This document shows, piece after piece, positions 18,900 through 26,756 of a stretch of DNA of 64,000 nt. Below the pieces are notes generated by a model. That model worked only from the letters and a program-made list of their open reading frames with translations. It was not told where the DNA came from and did no database searches. Made by a program: the position numbers and the translations under genes. Numbering within the stretch: position 1 is the first letter of the stretch; every line of letters starts with the position of its first letter. Source of the DNA: Aliisedimentitalea scapharcae (GTDB lineage Bacteria > Pseudomonadota > Alphaproteobacteria > Rhodobacterales > Rhodobacteraceae); assembly GCF_045277565.1 (NCBI RefSeq), contig NZ_CP123584.1, positions 2,728,001 to 2,792,000 on the forward strand, given 5' to 3'.

Positions 18900-19037
18900 A
18901 ATTAGTTTCAATATCTTGCGGTGCTAAGCTCAAGTTTTCTTGCCACGCTTGTACCGTCTGTTCCAGCCACCGGTGTTATCACGCTGACGGCAATGATGGA
19001 GGTCGGTGATGGCCCAGGCAAATCCCTGTGCCGCTTG

Positions 19038-19064
19038 TTGCAAGGATATGTCGCTTCCTTGCAA
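19038..19064. promoter_or_regulatory. Perfect 9-bp inverted repeat, candidate operator of the DgcA-like gene
   Basis: TTGCAAGGA (19038-19046), a 9-nt spacer, then TCCTTGCAA (19056-19064). The two halves are exact reverse complements. It lies 67 bp before the ATG at 19131, where a regulator site would be expected. The protein that binds it is not encoded next to it. Confidence 0.5.
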
Positions 19065-19130
19065 GCCTATGCTCTGATGCCTGCGCGTAAGTCGCAAGAG
19101 ACCTTGCATGGTCACACTCAAGGAAAACTC

Positions 19131-21158
19131 ATGGACCCACTTCTTACACCATTCCAGCTGCGCCACCTGACCCTGCGCAATCGCATCATCAGCACCGCAC
19201 ATGCGCCATCATTTCAGGAAGACGGCCATCCCAGGGACCGGTATCGGTTGTATCATGAAGAAAAGGCCAAGGGCGGCGTCGGTCTGACCATCGTTGGCGG
19301 ATCTACCAACATTGCTCCAGACAGCCCATCTGTGTTTGGACAATTATACGCAGGTGATGACAGCATCATTCCCTGGTTTCAAAAACTGACATCCGGCGTA
19401 CGCGCTCACGGTGCCGCGATCATGTGCCAGATCACCCACATGGGGCGGCGCACCGCATGGGACGACGGGCATTGGCTCCCTGTCATGGGGCCATCGGGCA
19501 CCCGCGAACGCGCACATCGCTCCTGTGTGAAACCGATGGAACCCGAAGACATCACCCGCGTTGTCCAGGACTTTGCACAGGCCGCGAAACGGTGTCAGGA
19601 GGGCGGATTTGACGGCATAGAACTGTTGTCGCATTCGCATCTGATGGGACAATTCCTGTCCCCGCTGATCAACCGGCGCCACGATGAATATGGCGGCGCA
19701 TTGGACAACCGGCTGCGCCTGACGCTGCAGGTGATTGACGCGGTGCGGGCGGCCGTCGGGCCCGACATGATCCTGGGGCTGCGACTGACGGGGGATGAAT
19801 TGATCCAGGGCGGGATGGACGCGGATGACTGCGTAGAAATTGCCCGCAGGCTTGCCAACACCGGGGACGTCGATTTTTTGAATGTTCTGGCCGGTGCGCC
19901 CTATGACGATCTGGGCCTGGCCGGGTGGGTTGCGCCCATGGGGCAGCCAGCTGCACCGCATTTGAATGTTGCTGGCCGGATCCGCGAGGCGGTCGACATC
20001 CCGGTAATTCATGCGGGCGGCGTCGCAGATATTGCAACCGCACGGCACGCGTTGACCGCGGGGTGTGTGGATCTGATTGGCATGACCCGCGCCCAGATGG
20101 CGGATCCGTATCTGGTGCACAAACTGTCCCGTGACCAAGAAGACCGCATCAGACCCTGCGTCGGGTTGGGCTATTGCGTGGATCGGGTCAATCAAGGCAA
20201 ACCTGCAGTCTGCGGGCACAACGCCGCCACAGGGCGCGAGGCGACGATGCCCCATGTCCTGGGCACGGCCGCCAGATCCCGCAGGGTCGTTGTGGTCGGT
20301 GGTGGTCCGGGCGGGTTGGAAGCGGCCCGTATCTGCGCCACCCGTGGACACGATGTGGTCCTGTTCGAAGCCAGCGACCGGTTGGGCGGTCAAATCAACC
20401 TGGCCGCCAGGGGGATGACGCGCCGACAGATTTGGGGGGTGGCCGATTGGCTGATAACCGAAACACGTCACTTGGGGGTGGATATTCGGCTCAACTCGCT
20501 GGCCGAGCCGGATGACATTCTCGCCGAAACGCCCGATGCTGTCATCATCGCCACCGGAGGCTGGCCCGAGCCGCTGGCGTGTGCCGGACAGCAATGGCAA
20601 GCATCGACATGGGACATAATGAATGGCGAATCCCGGGTGTCCGGCACAGTGCTTTTGGTGGACGACATGGGCGACCACCCTGCCCTTGTCTGCGCCGACG
20701 TTCTGTCCCGGTCGGGGTGCACAGTCTCTTTGGTCACGCCCGATCGCAGTGTTGCCCATGATCTGGGACCGACCAATTCGGCTGTCGTCCTCCGGGATCT
20801 GACCCGGCAAGGTGTTACATTCAGTTGTTTTCAGGATCTCGTCGAAATCACGCTGGTCGGCAATCGCAAACAGGCCACGCTGTGCAATGTCTTGACCGGT
20901 CAAACCGAAGTCAGGCTGGTGGATCATGTCGTGGTAGAGAACGGGATCGTTCCCAATGACGCCTTGTATCACGCGCTCAAAGCCGGCTCCCGTAACCTCG
21001 GCCAATTGGACCAGACAGCGATGATCGCCGGGACCTCTCCCTTTGTCGCGCACAATCCAAATGGACATTATCATCTGGCACGGATCGGGGATGCGGTGGC
21101 CGGTCGCAATATCCACGCAGCACTCTACGATGCGTTGAGGGTGTGCAAGGATCTATGA
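19131..21158 (+). CDS. OYE-type FMN oxidoreductase, DgcA/StcD-like (N-methyl amino acid demethylase family)
   Basis: 675 residues from ATG 19131. The old-yellow-enzyme TIM barrel (residues 1-340) includes LSHSHLMGQFLSP and RRHDEYGG. An FeS segment comes next, then a FAD/NAD Rossmann domain starting VVVVGGGPGGLEAAR near 385. In trimethylamine-dehydrogenase relatives the 4Fe-4S ligands are C-x2-C-x2-C-x11-C. Here Cys343, Cys349 and Cys361 are present, but the second position is Leu346. The segment RPCVG..YC.DR...HNAATGREATMPH resembles DgcA (dimethylglycine) and StcD (stachydrine) demethylases. The substrate is inferred only. No electron-transfer partner is adjacent. Confidence 0.82.
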   Translation: MDPLLTPFQLRHLTLRNRIISTAHAPSFQEDGHPRDRYRLYHEEKAKGGVGLTIVGGSTNIAPDSPSVFGQLYAGDDSIIPWFQKLTSGVRAHGAAIMCQITHMGRRTAWDDGHWLPVMGPSGTRERAHRSCVKPMEPEDITRVVQDFAQAAKRCQEGGFDGIELLSHSHLMGQFLSPLINRRHDEYGGALDNRLRLTLQVIDAVRAAVGPDMILGLRLTGDELIQGGMDADDCVEIARRLANTGDVDFLNVLAGAPYDDLGLAGWVAPMGQPAAPHLNVAGRIREAVDIPVIHAGGVADIATARHALTAGCVDLIGMTRAQMADPYLVHKLSRDQEDRIRPCVGLGYCVDRVNQGKPAVCGHNAATGREATMPHVLGTAARSRRVVVVGGGPGGLEAARICATRGHDVVLFEASDRLGGQINLAARGMTRRQIWGVADWLITETRHLGVDIRLNSLAEPDDILAETPDAVIIATGGWPEPLACAGQQWQASTWDIMNGESRVSGTVLLVDDMGDHPALVCADVLSRSGCTVSLVTPDRSVAHDLGPTNSAVVLRDLTRQGVTFSCFQDLVEITLVGNRKQATLCNVLTGQTEVRLVDHVVVENGIVPNDALYHALKAGSRNLGQLDQTAMIAGTSPFVAHNPNGHYHLARIGDAVAGRNIHAALYDALRVCKDL

Positions 21159-22211
21159 CCCGTCTGGCGTTCGACCCTGGCCAGACGGCCAGGCGTCCTT
21201 CAACCTCTGCGCCAGAATTGTTGTGAACAATGGGCGGCTTTGCCCCTGAAAATGAAACCCGACGTGGCCCCCCCGTGGGGTCAGAACAACCTGCAAGGGG
21301 CCACCGGCTCTGGATAACAGTCGGTGATAGTCATCCGCCGGTATCCACGGATCATCCTTTGCATGCAGCATCGTGACCGGCGTTGAGATATCCATCAGCC
21401 TCTGGACGGGCGAACTTTGCCGGTAATAATCCATCCCGTCGGAAAATCCATGACGCGGGGCCGTGATCTCGTCGTCATACCCCCGGAGGCTATTGGGTCG
21501 CGGCAACGGTGTGTCCGGCGACAATGTCCCGTTCTTGCGCATGGCAACTTCCATCCGCATCAGGCTGTGCAACAACGATCTTTGATAGACGAAGTTACGC
21601 GGACGATGCAGCCTGTCGGCGCTTGCGACCAGATCCAGCGGAGCCGAGATCGTCATCGCACCCAGAATTCCGGGGAGCCGGATTTGGGACGCCAAAAGGT
21701 TCAACAGGATCGTTCCGCCCATCGAAAAGCCGACCAGAAAAACACCCTGATCAACCAGCTTTCCAGGCAGAAGATTAAGGACAGCCGCAACATCAGCGGT
21801 GCCCATGCAATGATAGGTGCGCGAACACCATGCCAGCGACGACCCGGCCCCGCGATGATTCAATCGCAGAACCGTCCACCCCTGTCGAACCAGATGCAGG
21901 GCGGTGTCCCACAGATAGACACTGTCTTCGCATCCCGTCACGCCGTGCATCAACACCACCAATGGCTTGCCTTGGCCAGGGTCGTGCAACGTTCCGGTCA
22001 TGACATCCCCGGTGCCATCCATCATGGGGAACTTCAGACTCCGGCTGGGACCCGGGATCGGGTGTCTTCGAAAATCGATCCGATGCGCCAAAGTCTGAAG
22101 GTCACCGCCGATCCAGGGGCGCTTCTGGCGCAGGTGATAGACATCCGGCACCGATGCCCCGGCACTTGGCTGGGCTGGGGCGCGGTCTGGCCAAGCGTTT
22201 TCGAAATCCAT
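21153..22211 (-). CDS. YheT-family alpha/beta hydrolase
   Basis: 352 residues. An N-terminal cap (HLRQKRPWIGGDLQTL) is followed by the alpha/beta hydrolase core: oxyanion strand VLMHGVTGCEDS, nucleophile elbow GFSMGG, acid in HAKDDPWIP and the C-terminal His in PRGGHVGF. This is the pattern of bacterial YheT / yeast Eht1-like hydrolases, proposed esterases with unclear substrates. It is convergent with the flavin oxidoreductase, the coding ends overlapping by 6 nt. It probably forms a single-gene unit on the minus strand. Confidence 0.88.
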   Translation of the reverse strand: MDFENAWPDRAPAQPSAGASVPDVYHLRQKRPWIGGDLQTLAHRIDFRRHPIPGPSRSLKFPMMDGTGDVMTGTLHDPGQGKPLVVLMHGVTGCEDSVYLWDTALHLVRQGWTVLRLNHRGAGSSLAWCSRTYHCMGTADVAAVLNLLPGKLVDQGVFLVGFSMGGTILLNLLASQIRLPGILGAMTISAPLDLVASADRLHRPRNFVYQRSLLHSLMRMEVAMRKNGTLSPDTPLPRPNSLRGYDDEITAPRHGFSDGMDYYRQSSPVQRLMDISTPVTMLHAKDDPWIPADDYHRLLSRAGGPLQVVLTPRGGHVGFHFQGQSRPLFTTILAQRLKDAWPSGQGRTPDGS

Positions 22212-22306
22212 GAAAATGCTCCCTGACCTTGAACGCAGCTCCGCGCACGCAACGGGTATTGCGTGGAACTGTGTTCAAATCTGGCAAGAAGATCACAGGG
22301 ATGCAA

Positions 22307-22327
22307 CCGGGGCGCTCAGCGCCCCGG
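22307..22327 (-). terminator. GC-rich hairpin downstream of the nos operon
   Basis: CCGGGGCG (22307-22314) pairs with CGCCCCGG (22320-22327) around a 5-nt loop, 22 bp beyond the nosX stop. No T tract follows on the minus strand, so it may stabilise the mRNA 3' end rather than terminate by itself. Confidence 0.45.
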
Positions 22328-22349
22328 AGGATGACATCACGTCATAGGG

Positions 22350-23252
22350 TCAGGCGAGCACTTCAATGCGTGCCCCTGGGAATTGGTTGACCAGGGTCTG
22401 AGCCTGTTCTGGGCCCACCAGACACAACGCAGTCGACAGCCCATCAGCCACCGCCGCAGACGGTGCCGAAACCGAAGCCAGAGAATGCGTTGCCGGCTGT
22501 CCGTTGGGATGCAAGATGTGGCTGTGATTGTGCAAAGTCATGCCCAACGGAGCAGAGGTGGCCAGTGCCCGGTCTGTCAGGCTGATCCGCTGATGGATCT
22601 GTCCGGACGGGTCGGCTATTCCGGCCTGCCACGGCGTTCCATCCACCCTGGTGCCCAAGGCCGCTACTTCGCCCATATTCACCAACACGTCCCGCATCCC
22701 ATGGTGGCGCAACACCGCCGATATCCGGTCGGTGATCGCCCCCTGGGCAATCCCGTTCAGCGTCAATGCCTGTCCCGGTGTGTCACCGACAAACCGGACA
22801 ATCGTCGTGTCAAACCGCACGGCGTCAAATCCAACAGCGGCGCGCGCCTGATCCAATGCCTGTCCTGTTTCGCCGCGGGCCATGGCGGCCCAGAGCGGCT
22901 GTACCGATGGGTCAAAAACGCCTCCGCTGGCCCTGTGCAGGGTCGAACACACAGACAGCACGTTCAACAGCTCTGCCGAGGGCGCTGACAATGATCCGTC
23001 GCGATTCAGACGGCTCAGTTCCGAGTCGGTGCGATACAGGCTAAAAATGGTCTCCAACCGGTTCAATTCCTGCTCAACAGCGGCAAACACTGGCGCAGCC
23101 TGTCTTTCGCTCACGCCTGCAATCTGCATCGAAGTCTGCGCTCCCAATGCCACACCGCGCCACCGGGCGGTCACATTGGCCAGGGCCCCGGTCGGGATCG
23201 CGGCCCCGGCTGCGGCAATTGTCAGGAAACGGCGACGGGAAAGGCTGCTCAT
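22350..23252 (-). CDS. nosX: NosX, ApbE-type FAD:protein FMN transferase
   Basis: 300 residues with a Tat signal (SRRRFLTIAAAG). ApbE-family enzymes attach FMN covalently to a Thr of periplasmic flavoproteins. The nos-linked version is thought to flavinylate NosR, and NosR here has the SGAT acceptor motif. It is last in the nosRZDFYLX operon; its start overlaps the nosL stop by 4 nt. In Paracoccus and Sinorhizobium nosX takes the same terminal place. Confidence 0.92.
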   Translation of the reverse strand: MSSLSRRRFLTIAAAGAAIPTGALANVTARWRGVALGAQTSMQIAGVSERQAAPVFAAVEQELNRLETIFSLYRTDSELSRLNRDGSLSAPSAELLNVLSVCSTLHRASGGVFDPSVQPLWAAMARGETGQALDQARAAVGFDAVRFDTTIVRFVGDTPGQALTLNGIAQGAITDRISAVLRHHGMRDVLVNMGEVAALGTRVDGTPWQAGIADPSGQIHQRISLTDRALATSAPLGMTLHNHSHILHPNGQPATHSLASVSAPSAAVADGLSTALCLVGPEQAQTLVNQFPGARIEVLA

Positions 23253-23773
23253 GCAGGTGTCTCCAATGCGAGGTCCAGATCGACAGGGCCCAATGCCGCG
23301 TCGTCGGGGATATCGGTCAAAGGCACGGCGTTGCCGCCGTATCGGCTTATGAATTCTCCGGCCCCTTCGGCATCACCAAAGGGGACGATTTCAGGCGCAC
23401 CCATGCCACCCGCGACGTTGGAACCGACGACGAATGTCGCCCCATCCGCGGCAATCCAGTTGGAAATGCCGGGGTTTTGCCAAGTCGGCGCGACGCTCAT
23501 ATCGCTGACATAGATAGCGGTGATGTCGGCGTCACGTTCAGGGCTTTTGACATAGGCCACCAGATCGCGCACCTGAGCAAAAAAGATCGGTGCCGGGTAG
23601 CCTTTTAGATGGATCTGCCCCTTTGGACCGCCATGTTCCGAGACGTTCATCTGGCAGAAATAGCTGAGCGCCACTTCGGTCAGGTCAACGGGATCGGGGG
23701 CCTGGACCTGCTCTTCCTTGCAGGCCGCCAGGGCCAGCGGGGTCAGCAATGCAATCAGGATCAGCGGCTTCAT
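23249..23773 (-). CDS. nosL: NosL, copper-binding lipoprotein
   Basis: 174 residues. The signal peptide ends in the lipobox LALAAC with lipid-attached Cys18. The conserved YFCQMNV segment (residues ~57-63) holds the Cys/Met pair associated with Cu(I) binding. NosL delivers copper for the CuZ centre of N2O reductase together with NosDFY. It overlaps nosY and nosX by 4 nt on each side, so all are probably cotranslated. Confidence 0.93.
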   Translation of the reverse strand: MKPLILIALLTPLALAACKEEQVQAPDPVDLTEVALSYFCQMNVSEHGGPKGQIHLKGYPAPIFFAQVRDLVAYVKSPERDADITAIYVSDMSVAPTWQNPGISNWIAADGATFVVGSNVAGGMGAPEIVPFGDAEGAGEFISRYGGNAVPLTDIPDDAALGPVDLDLALETPA

Positions 23774-24591
23774 GGCTCAACCCTCCGAAAGGCCAAGCGG
23801 GCCAGCGTGAACCCGATCAACGGCCACAGCATCAGCGACAGCGGTGCCGCCCATTCGGGCAAGGCCTGGGCCGCGCCCGCCATGCCGGATGTCATCGCAA
23901 CCCCTTCGGAGCTTGCCATATTCCAGACACGAAAAGCGTCAGCCGGGTTGGCCACCATCACCCAAGGAAAGACGGATTGGGTGAAGCTGCCGCTTTTGTC
24001 CATGACCACTGCGCCCAGCAATCCCAGGTCATAGAGAACGACAAAAATGAGCCAAAGCCCGGCTGACAAACCTGCCGCTGCCGTGGCTCCCCTCGAGACG
24101 GCAGACAGCAGATACCCAAGGGCGAGGAACACCGCGCCCAAGAGGATCGACGTAAGAATAAGGCGGATCAGCGCAACCAGACTGTCGGGGCCAGCACCAC
24201 CAAACCAGGCGGCCACTGCTCCGGCGGATCCGAACCCGATGGTCATGGCGAATGCCAGCGCGGCCAGGTGGGCGGCAAATTTGCCCAGCAGGATTTCGCC
24301 GCGCCCCGCCGGATAGGTCAGCATCAAGGCCAGGCTGCCGCGATCTGCTTCGCCCGCGATGGCGTCAAACGAAATCATCAACGCCAGCAAGGGGGCCAAA
24401 TAGACCGACAATGTGGTCATCGACGCGACCGAGATGGTCAGCATATCCACACCTAGAGTGCCGGTTGGGGCGCTGCCTGCGAATGTCAGGGCCAGGGCGA
24501 ACAGAACCATGATCAGCGTGGCCATGAACAGCCAGCGATTGCGCCGCAGGATCAGCATTTCGGCGGTTGCGATTGCCAGAAAACGGGTCAT
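23770..24591 (-). CDS. nosY: NosY, ABC transporter permease for NosZ maturation
   Basis: 273 residues with about six transmembrane segments; the first follows MLILRRNRWLF. It is the ABC-2-type membrane subunit that works with NosF ATPase and periplasmic NosD in CuZ assembly. It overlaps nosF by 4 nt and nosL by 4 nt. Confidence 0.93.
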   Translation of the reverse strand: MTRFLAIATAEMLILRRNRWLFMATLIMVLFALALTFAGSAPTGTLGVDMLTISVASMTTLSVYLAPLLALMISFDAIAGEADRGSLALMLTYPAGRGEILLGKFAAHLAALAFAMTIGFGSAGAVAAWFGGAGPDSLVALIRLILTSILLGAVFLALGYLLSAVSRGATAAAGLSAGLWLIFVVLYDLGLLGAVVMDKSGSFTQSVFPWVMVANPADAFRVWNMASSEGVAMTSGMAGAAQALPEWAAPLSLMLWPLIGFTLARLAFRRVEP

Positions 24592-25481
24592 TTAACGTCC
24601 TCCTTGGCGTAGTGGCGATACAGGTCTTCCAGACGCGGTGGTGTCATTTCCAGATCGGCAATCGCGTCGCCCATGGCGGCGATCCGTTGCAACGCCTGCA
24701 TTTTCTGATCCGGGGAACACAGGATTTCAACAGAGGCCCCGTTGATCCGTGTGCCCCCCATTTCGGCGGCCAGCGCATCGGCGTTTTGGGACGCCTGCAC
24801 CCGCAATTTGATCGGTAGACCCGCGCGTTCCGACAGGCTGGCCAATGTATCATCGGCCACCAGAACGCCCTTGCGCAGGATCGCAATCCGGTCGGTGCGG
24901 GCTTCGACCTCGGTCAAGGCGTGGCTGGCGATCAGCACGGCGGTGCCCTGCCCGGCCAGCTCATCAATGATGGCATAGAGATCATGGCGCGAAATCGGAT
25001 CGAGCCCCGATGTGGGTTCATCCAGCAGCGCCACCTTGGGCCGTCCCAACAACACCTGGGCCAACCCCAGCCGCTGGCGCATCCCTTTGGAATAAGCGCC
25101 GATCTTGCGGTCGATGGCCTCGGACAGGCCAACACGCGCCAGAAGGCCGGGAATGTCGGCCTTTTCGCCGGACAGGCGCGCGAACAGGGTCAATTGTTCG
25201 CGTCCCGTCAAGGCGGGATGAAAGGACACGGCTTCGGGCAGGAAAGCCGTGGCACGACGCGCCGCGCCGCTGCCCGGTTTGGCAGTGCCGATATGGATCG
25301 CGCCACCTTCGATCGGGATCAACCCAAGGATGGATTTGATCAGGGTGGATTTGCCTGCGCCGTTATGGCCCAGCAGCGCCACGCGCTCGCCGGGTTGCAT
25401 CGACAGGGTCACATCGTGCAGAACACGGGTCGCCCCGCGGTCCTTGTTCACGTTTTCAATGGTCAGGGCCTTATCCGTCAT
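24588..25481 (-). CDS. nosF: NosF, ABC transporter ATPase for NosZ maturation
   Basis: 297 residues. Walker A is GHNGAGKST (residues ~39-47), the signature region SKGMRQRLGLAQVLL, and Walker B VALLDEPTSGLDP. It powers the NosDFY complex at the cytoplasmic face. It starts 11 nt after nosD and overlaps nosY by 4 nt. Confidence 0.95.
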   Translation of the reverse strand: MTDKALTIENVNKDRGATRVLHDVTLSMQPGERVALLGHNGAGKSTLIKSILGLIPIEGGAIHIGTAKPGSGAARRATAFLPEAVSFHPALTGREQLTLFARLSGEKADIPGLLARVGLSEAIDRKIGAYSKGMRQRLGLAQVLLGRPKVALLDEPTSGLDPISRHDLYAIIDELAGQGTAVLIASHALTEVEARTDRIAILRKGVLVADDTLASLSERAGLPIKLRVQASQNADALAAEMGGTRINGASVEILCSPDQKMQALQRIAAMGDAIADLEMTPPRLEDLYRHYAKEDVK

Positions 25482-25492
25482 GAGGCACCTTT

Positions 25493-26752
25493 TTAATTTG
25501 TGTCAAACACCGCCAGGGATCTGGCTTCCGGTTCAACGGGTTGCATGAGAGGATGGCTGTCCATAACGCCGCCGGGGAGCAAAGCAGGGAAAGCCGATTG
25601 AGACCACCGTACCAGCTGCACCGCGGGGGAGCCGAGCAGCAGTTTGGCGGCGGGTTGGGTCCACAGCACATGGTCCATACTGTCATTTGGGCGATAGGGC
25701 GTGTCAGCAATACCATTGCCGTCCACGTCATAAGCGGCAAAATCGGACCAGTAATTGCCCCGCCCATCCTGAGACCACTCCACCCATTTGGTGGACACGT
25801 ATTTCACCTGGGTCCGATTGCCGACAAAGGCATTGCCAACGATGCGGTTGCCTTCGGACCCGGCAGTAAAATGGATACCGATGCCACAGCCTTCGAACCA
25901 ATTGTCGGTGAATTCGTTTTTGTTGGCATTATAGAGGAAGGTGCATTTTTCCTGTGCCCCTTTCACCACATTGCCGGAAATCACGCTGCGATTGGCATAG
26001 TTCAGCATGACGCCATGTTCGCGGTCATTGATCGACACATTGTTCAGCACCTTGACCCGGCTGGTGAACATCACCGCATAGCCCAGATCGTTGCCGATCG
26101 AGACATTGCCCGACACTTCGGAGTCATCGGCATACATGTAATGCACGGCAAAGCGCAGATCACGGAAGGTGTTGTTGATGAATTTGTTGCGTTTCGAGGA
26201 GTTCACGAAAACCCCGTCACGGCCAAATTGGACGTCGTTTCCGTCCACAACAGTACCGGGGGCATTCCAGACATAGATGCCATTGCCGCGTTCATTCATC
26301 CGGCGGTCCAGCCGCCCCTTGATCACATTGCGCGCGACCAGTGCATCCTTGGCCCCGTGAATGTCGATGCCATACAGGTTGCCTTCGACCCGGTTGTCCA
26401 GCACCTGGGCGCGATCAGCGGTTTTGGTCAGCTTGATACCACTGTCGATTTCGCCATGGTCGGACCCGGACCCGACAACAATCAATCCCTGGACGGTCAC
26501 ATCAGGACCGGTGACCGTAATCACGCTGCCCTGCCCCTGACCGTCCAAGGTCGCCTGACCAACCCCGTCCAGGGAGATGGGTCGGTCAAGAACGAGTGTT
26601 TCGTTATAAATTCCGGGCGCCAGGCGGAGAGTGTCCCCATCCGCCGCCTGTGCCAGCGTTTCTGCAATGGCTCCCGCCCGGTTGGGCACGTCCCAATCAG
26701 CCGCCCAGGTCGGGCTGCTCAGCAGGAGCGATATGAGCGGGAGCCAACGCAT
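25493..26752 (-). CDS. nosD: NosD, periplasmic beta-helix copper-centre assembly factor
   Basis: 419 residues from ATG 26752, where a clean signal peptide (MRWLPLISLLLSS...WAAD) begins; the open frame extends upstream into nosZ and is not used. A right-handed parallel beta-helix (NosD/CASH repeats, residues ~40-370) is visible as repeated short strands with N-rich turns such as ENVRGN- and VSGNVS-like units. NosD forms the periplasmic arm of NosDFY and interacts with NosL and NosZ. Four bases separate it from the nosZ stop. Confidence 0.93.
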   Translation of the reverse strand: MRWLPLISLLLSSPTWAADWDVPNRAGAIAETLAQAADGDTLRLAPGIYNETLVLDRPISLDGVGQATLDGQGQGSVITVTGPDVTVQGLIVVGSGSDHGEIDSGIKLTKTADRAQVLDNRVEGNLYGIDIHGAKDALVARNVIKGRLDRRMNERGNGIYVWNAPGTVVDGNDVQFGRDGVFVNSSKRNKFINNTFRDLRFAVHYMYADDSEVSGNVSIGNDLGYAVMFTSRVKVLNNVSINDREHGVMLNYANRSVISGNVVKGAQEKCTFLYNANKNEFTDNWFEGCGIGIHFTAGSEGNRIVGNAFVGNRTQVKYVSTKWVEWSQDGRGNYWSDFAAYDVDGNGIADTPYRPNDSMDHVLWTQPAAKLLLGSPAVQLVRWSQSAFPALLPGGVMDSHPLMQPVEPEARSLAVFDTN

Positions 26753-26756
26753 GATC

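Noticed and set aside
19344..21116. 590-codon minus-strand frame opposite the DgcA-like gene
   Set aside because: Antisense to a full flavin oxidoreductase; no ribosome-binding site or motif.
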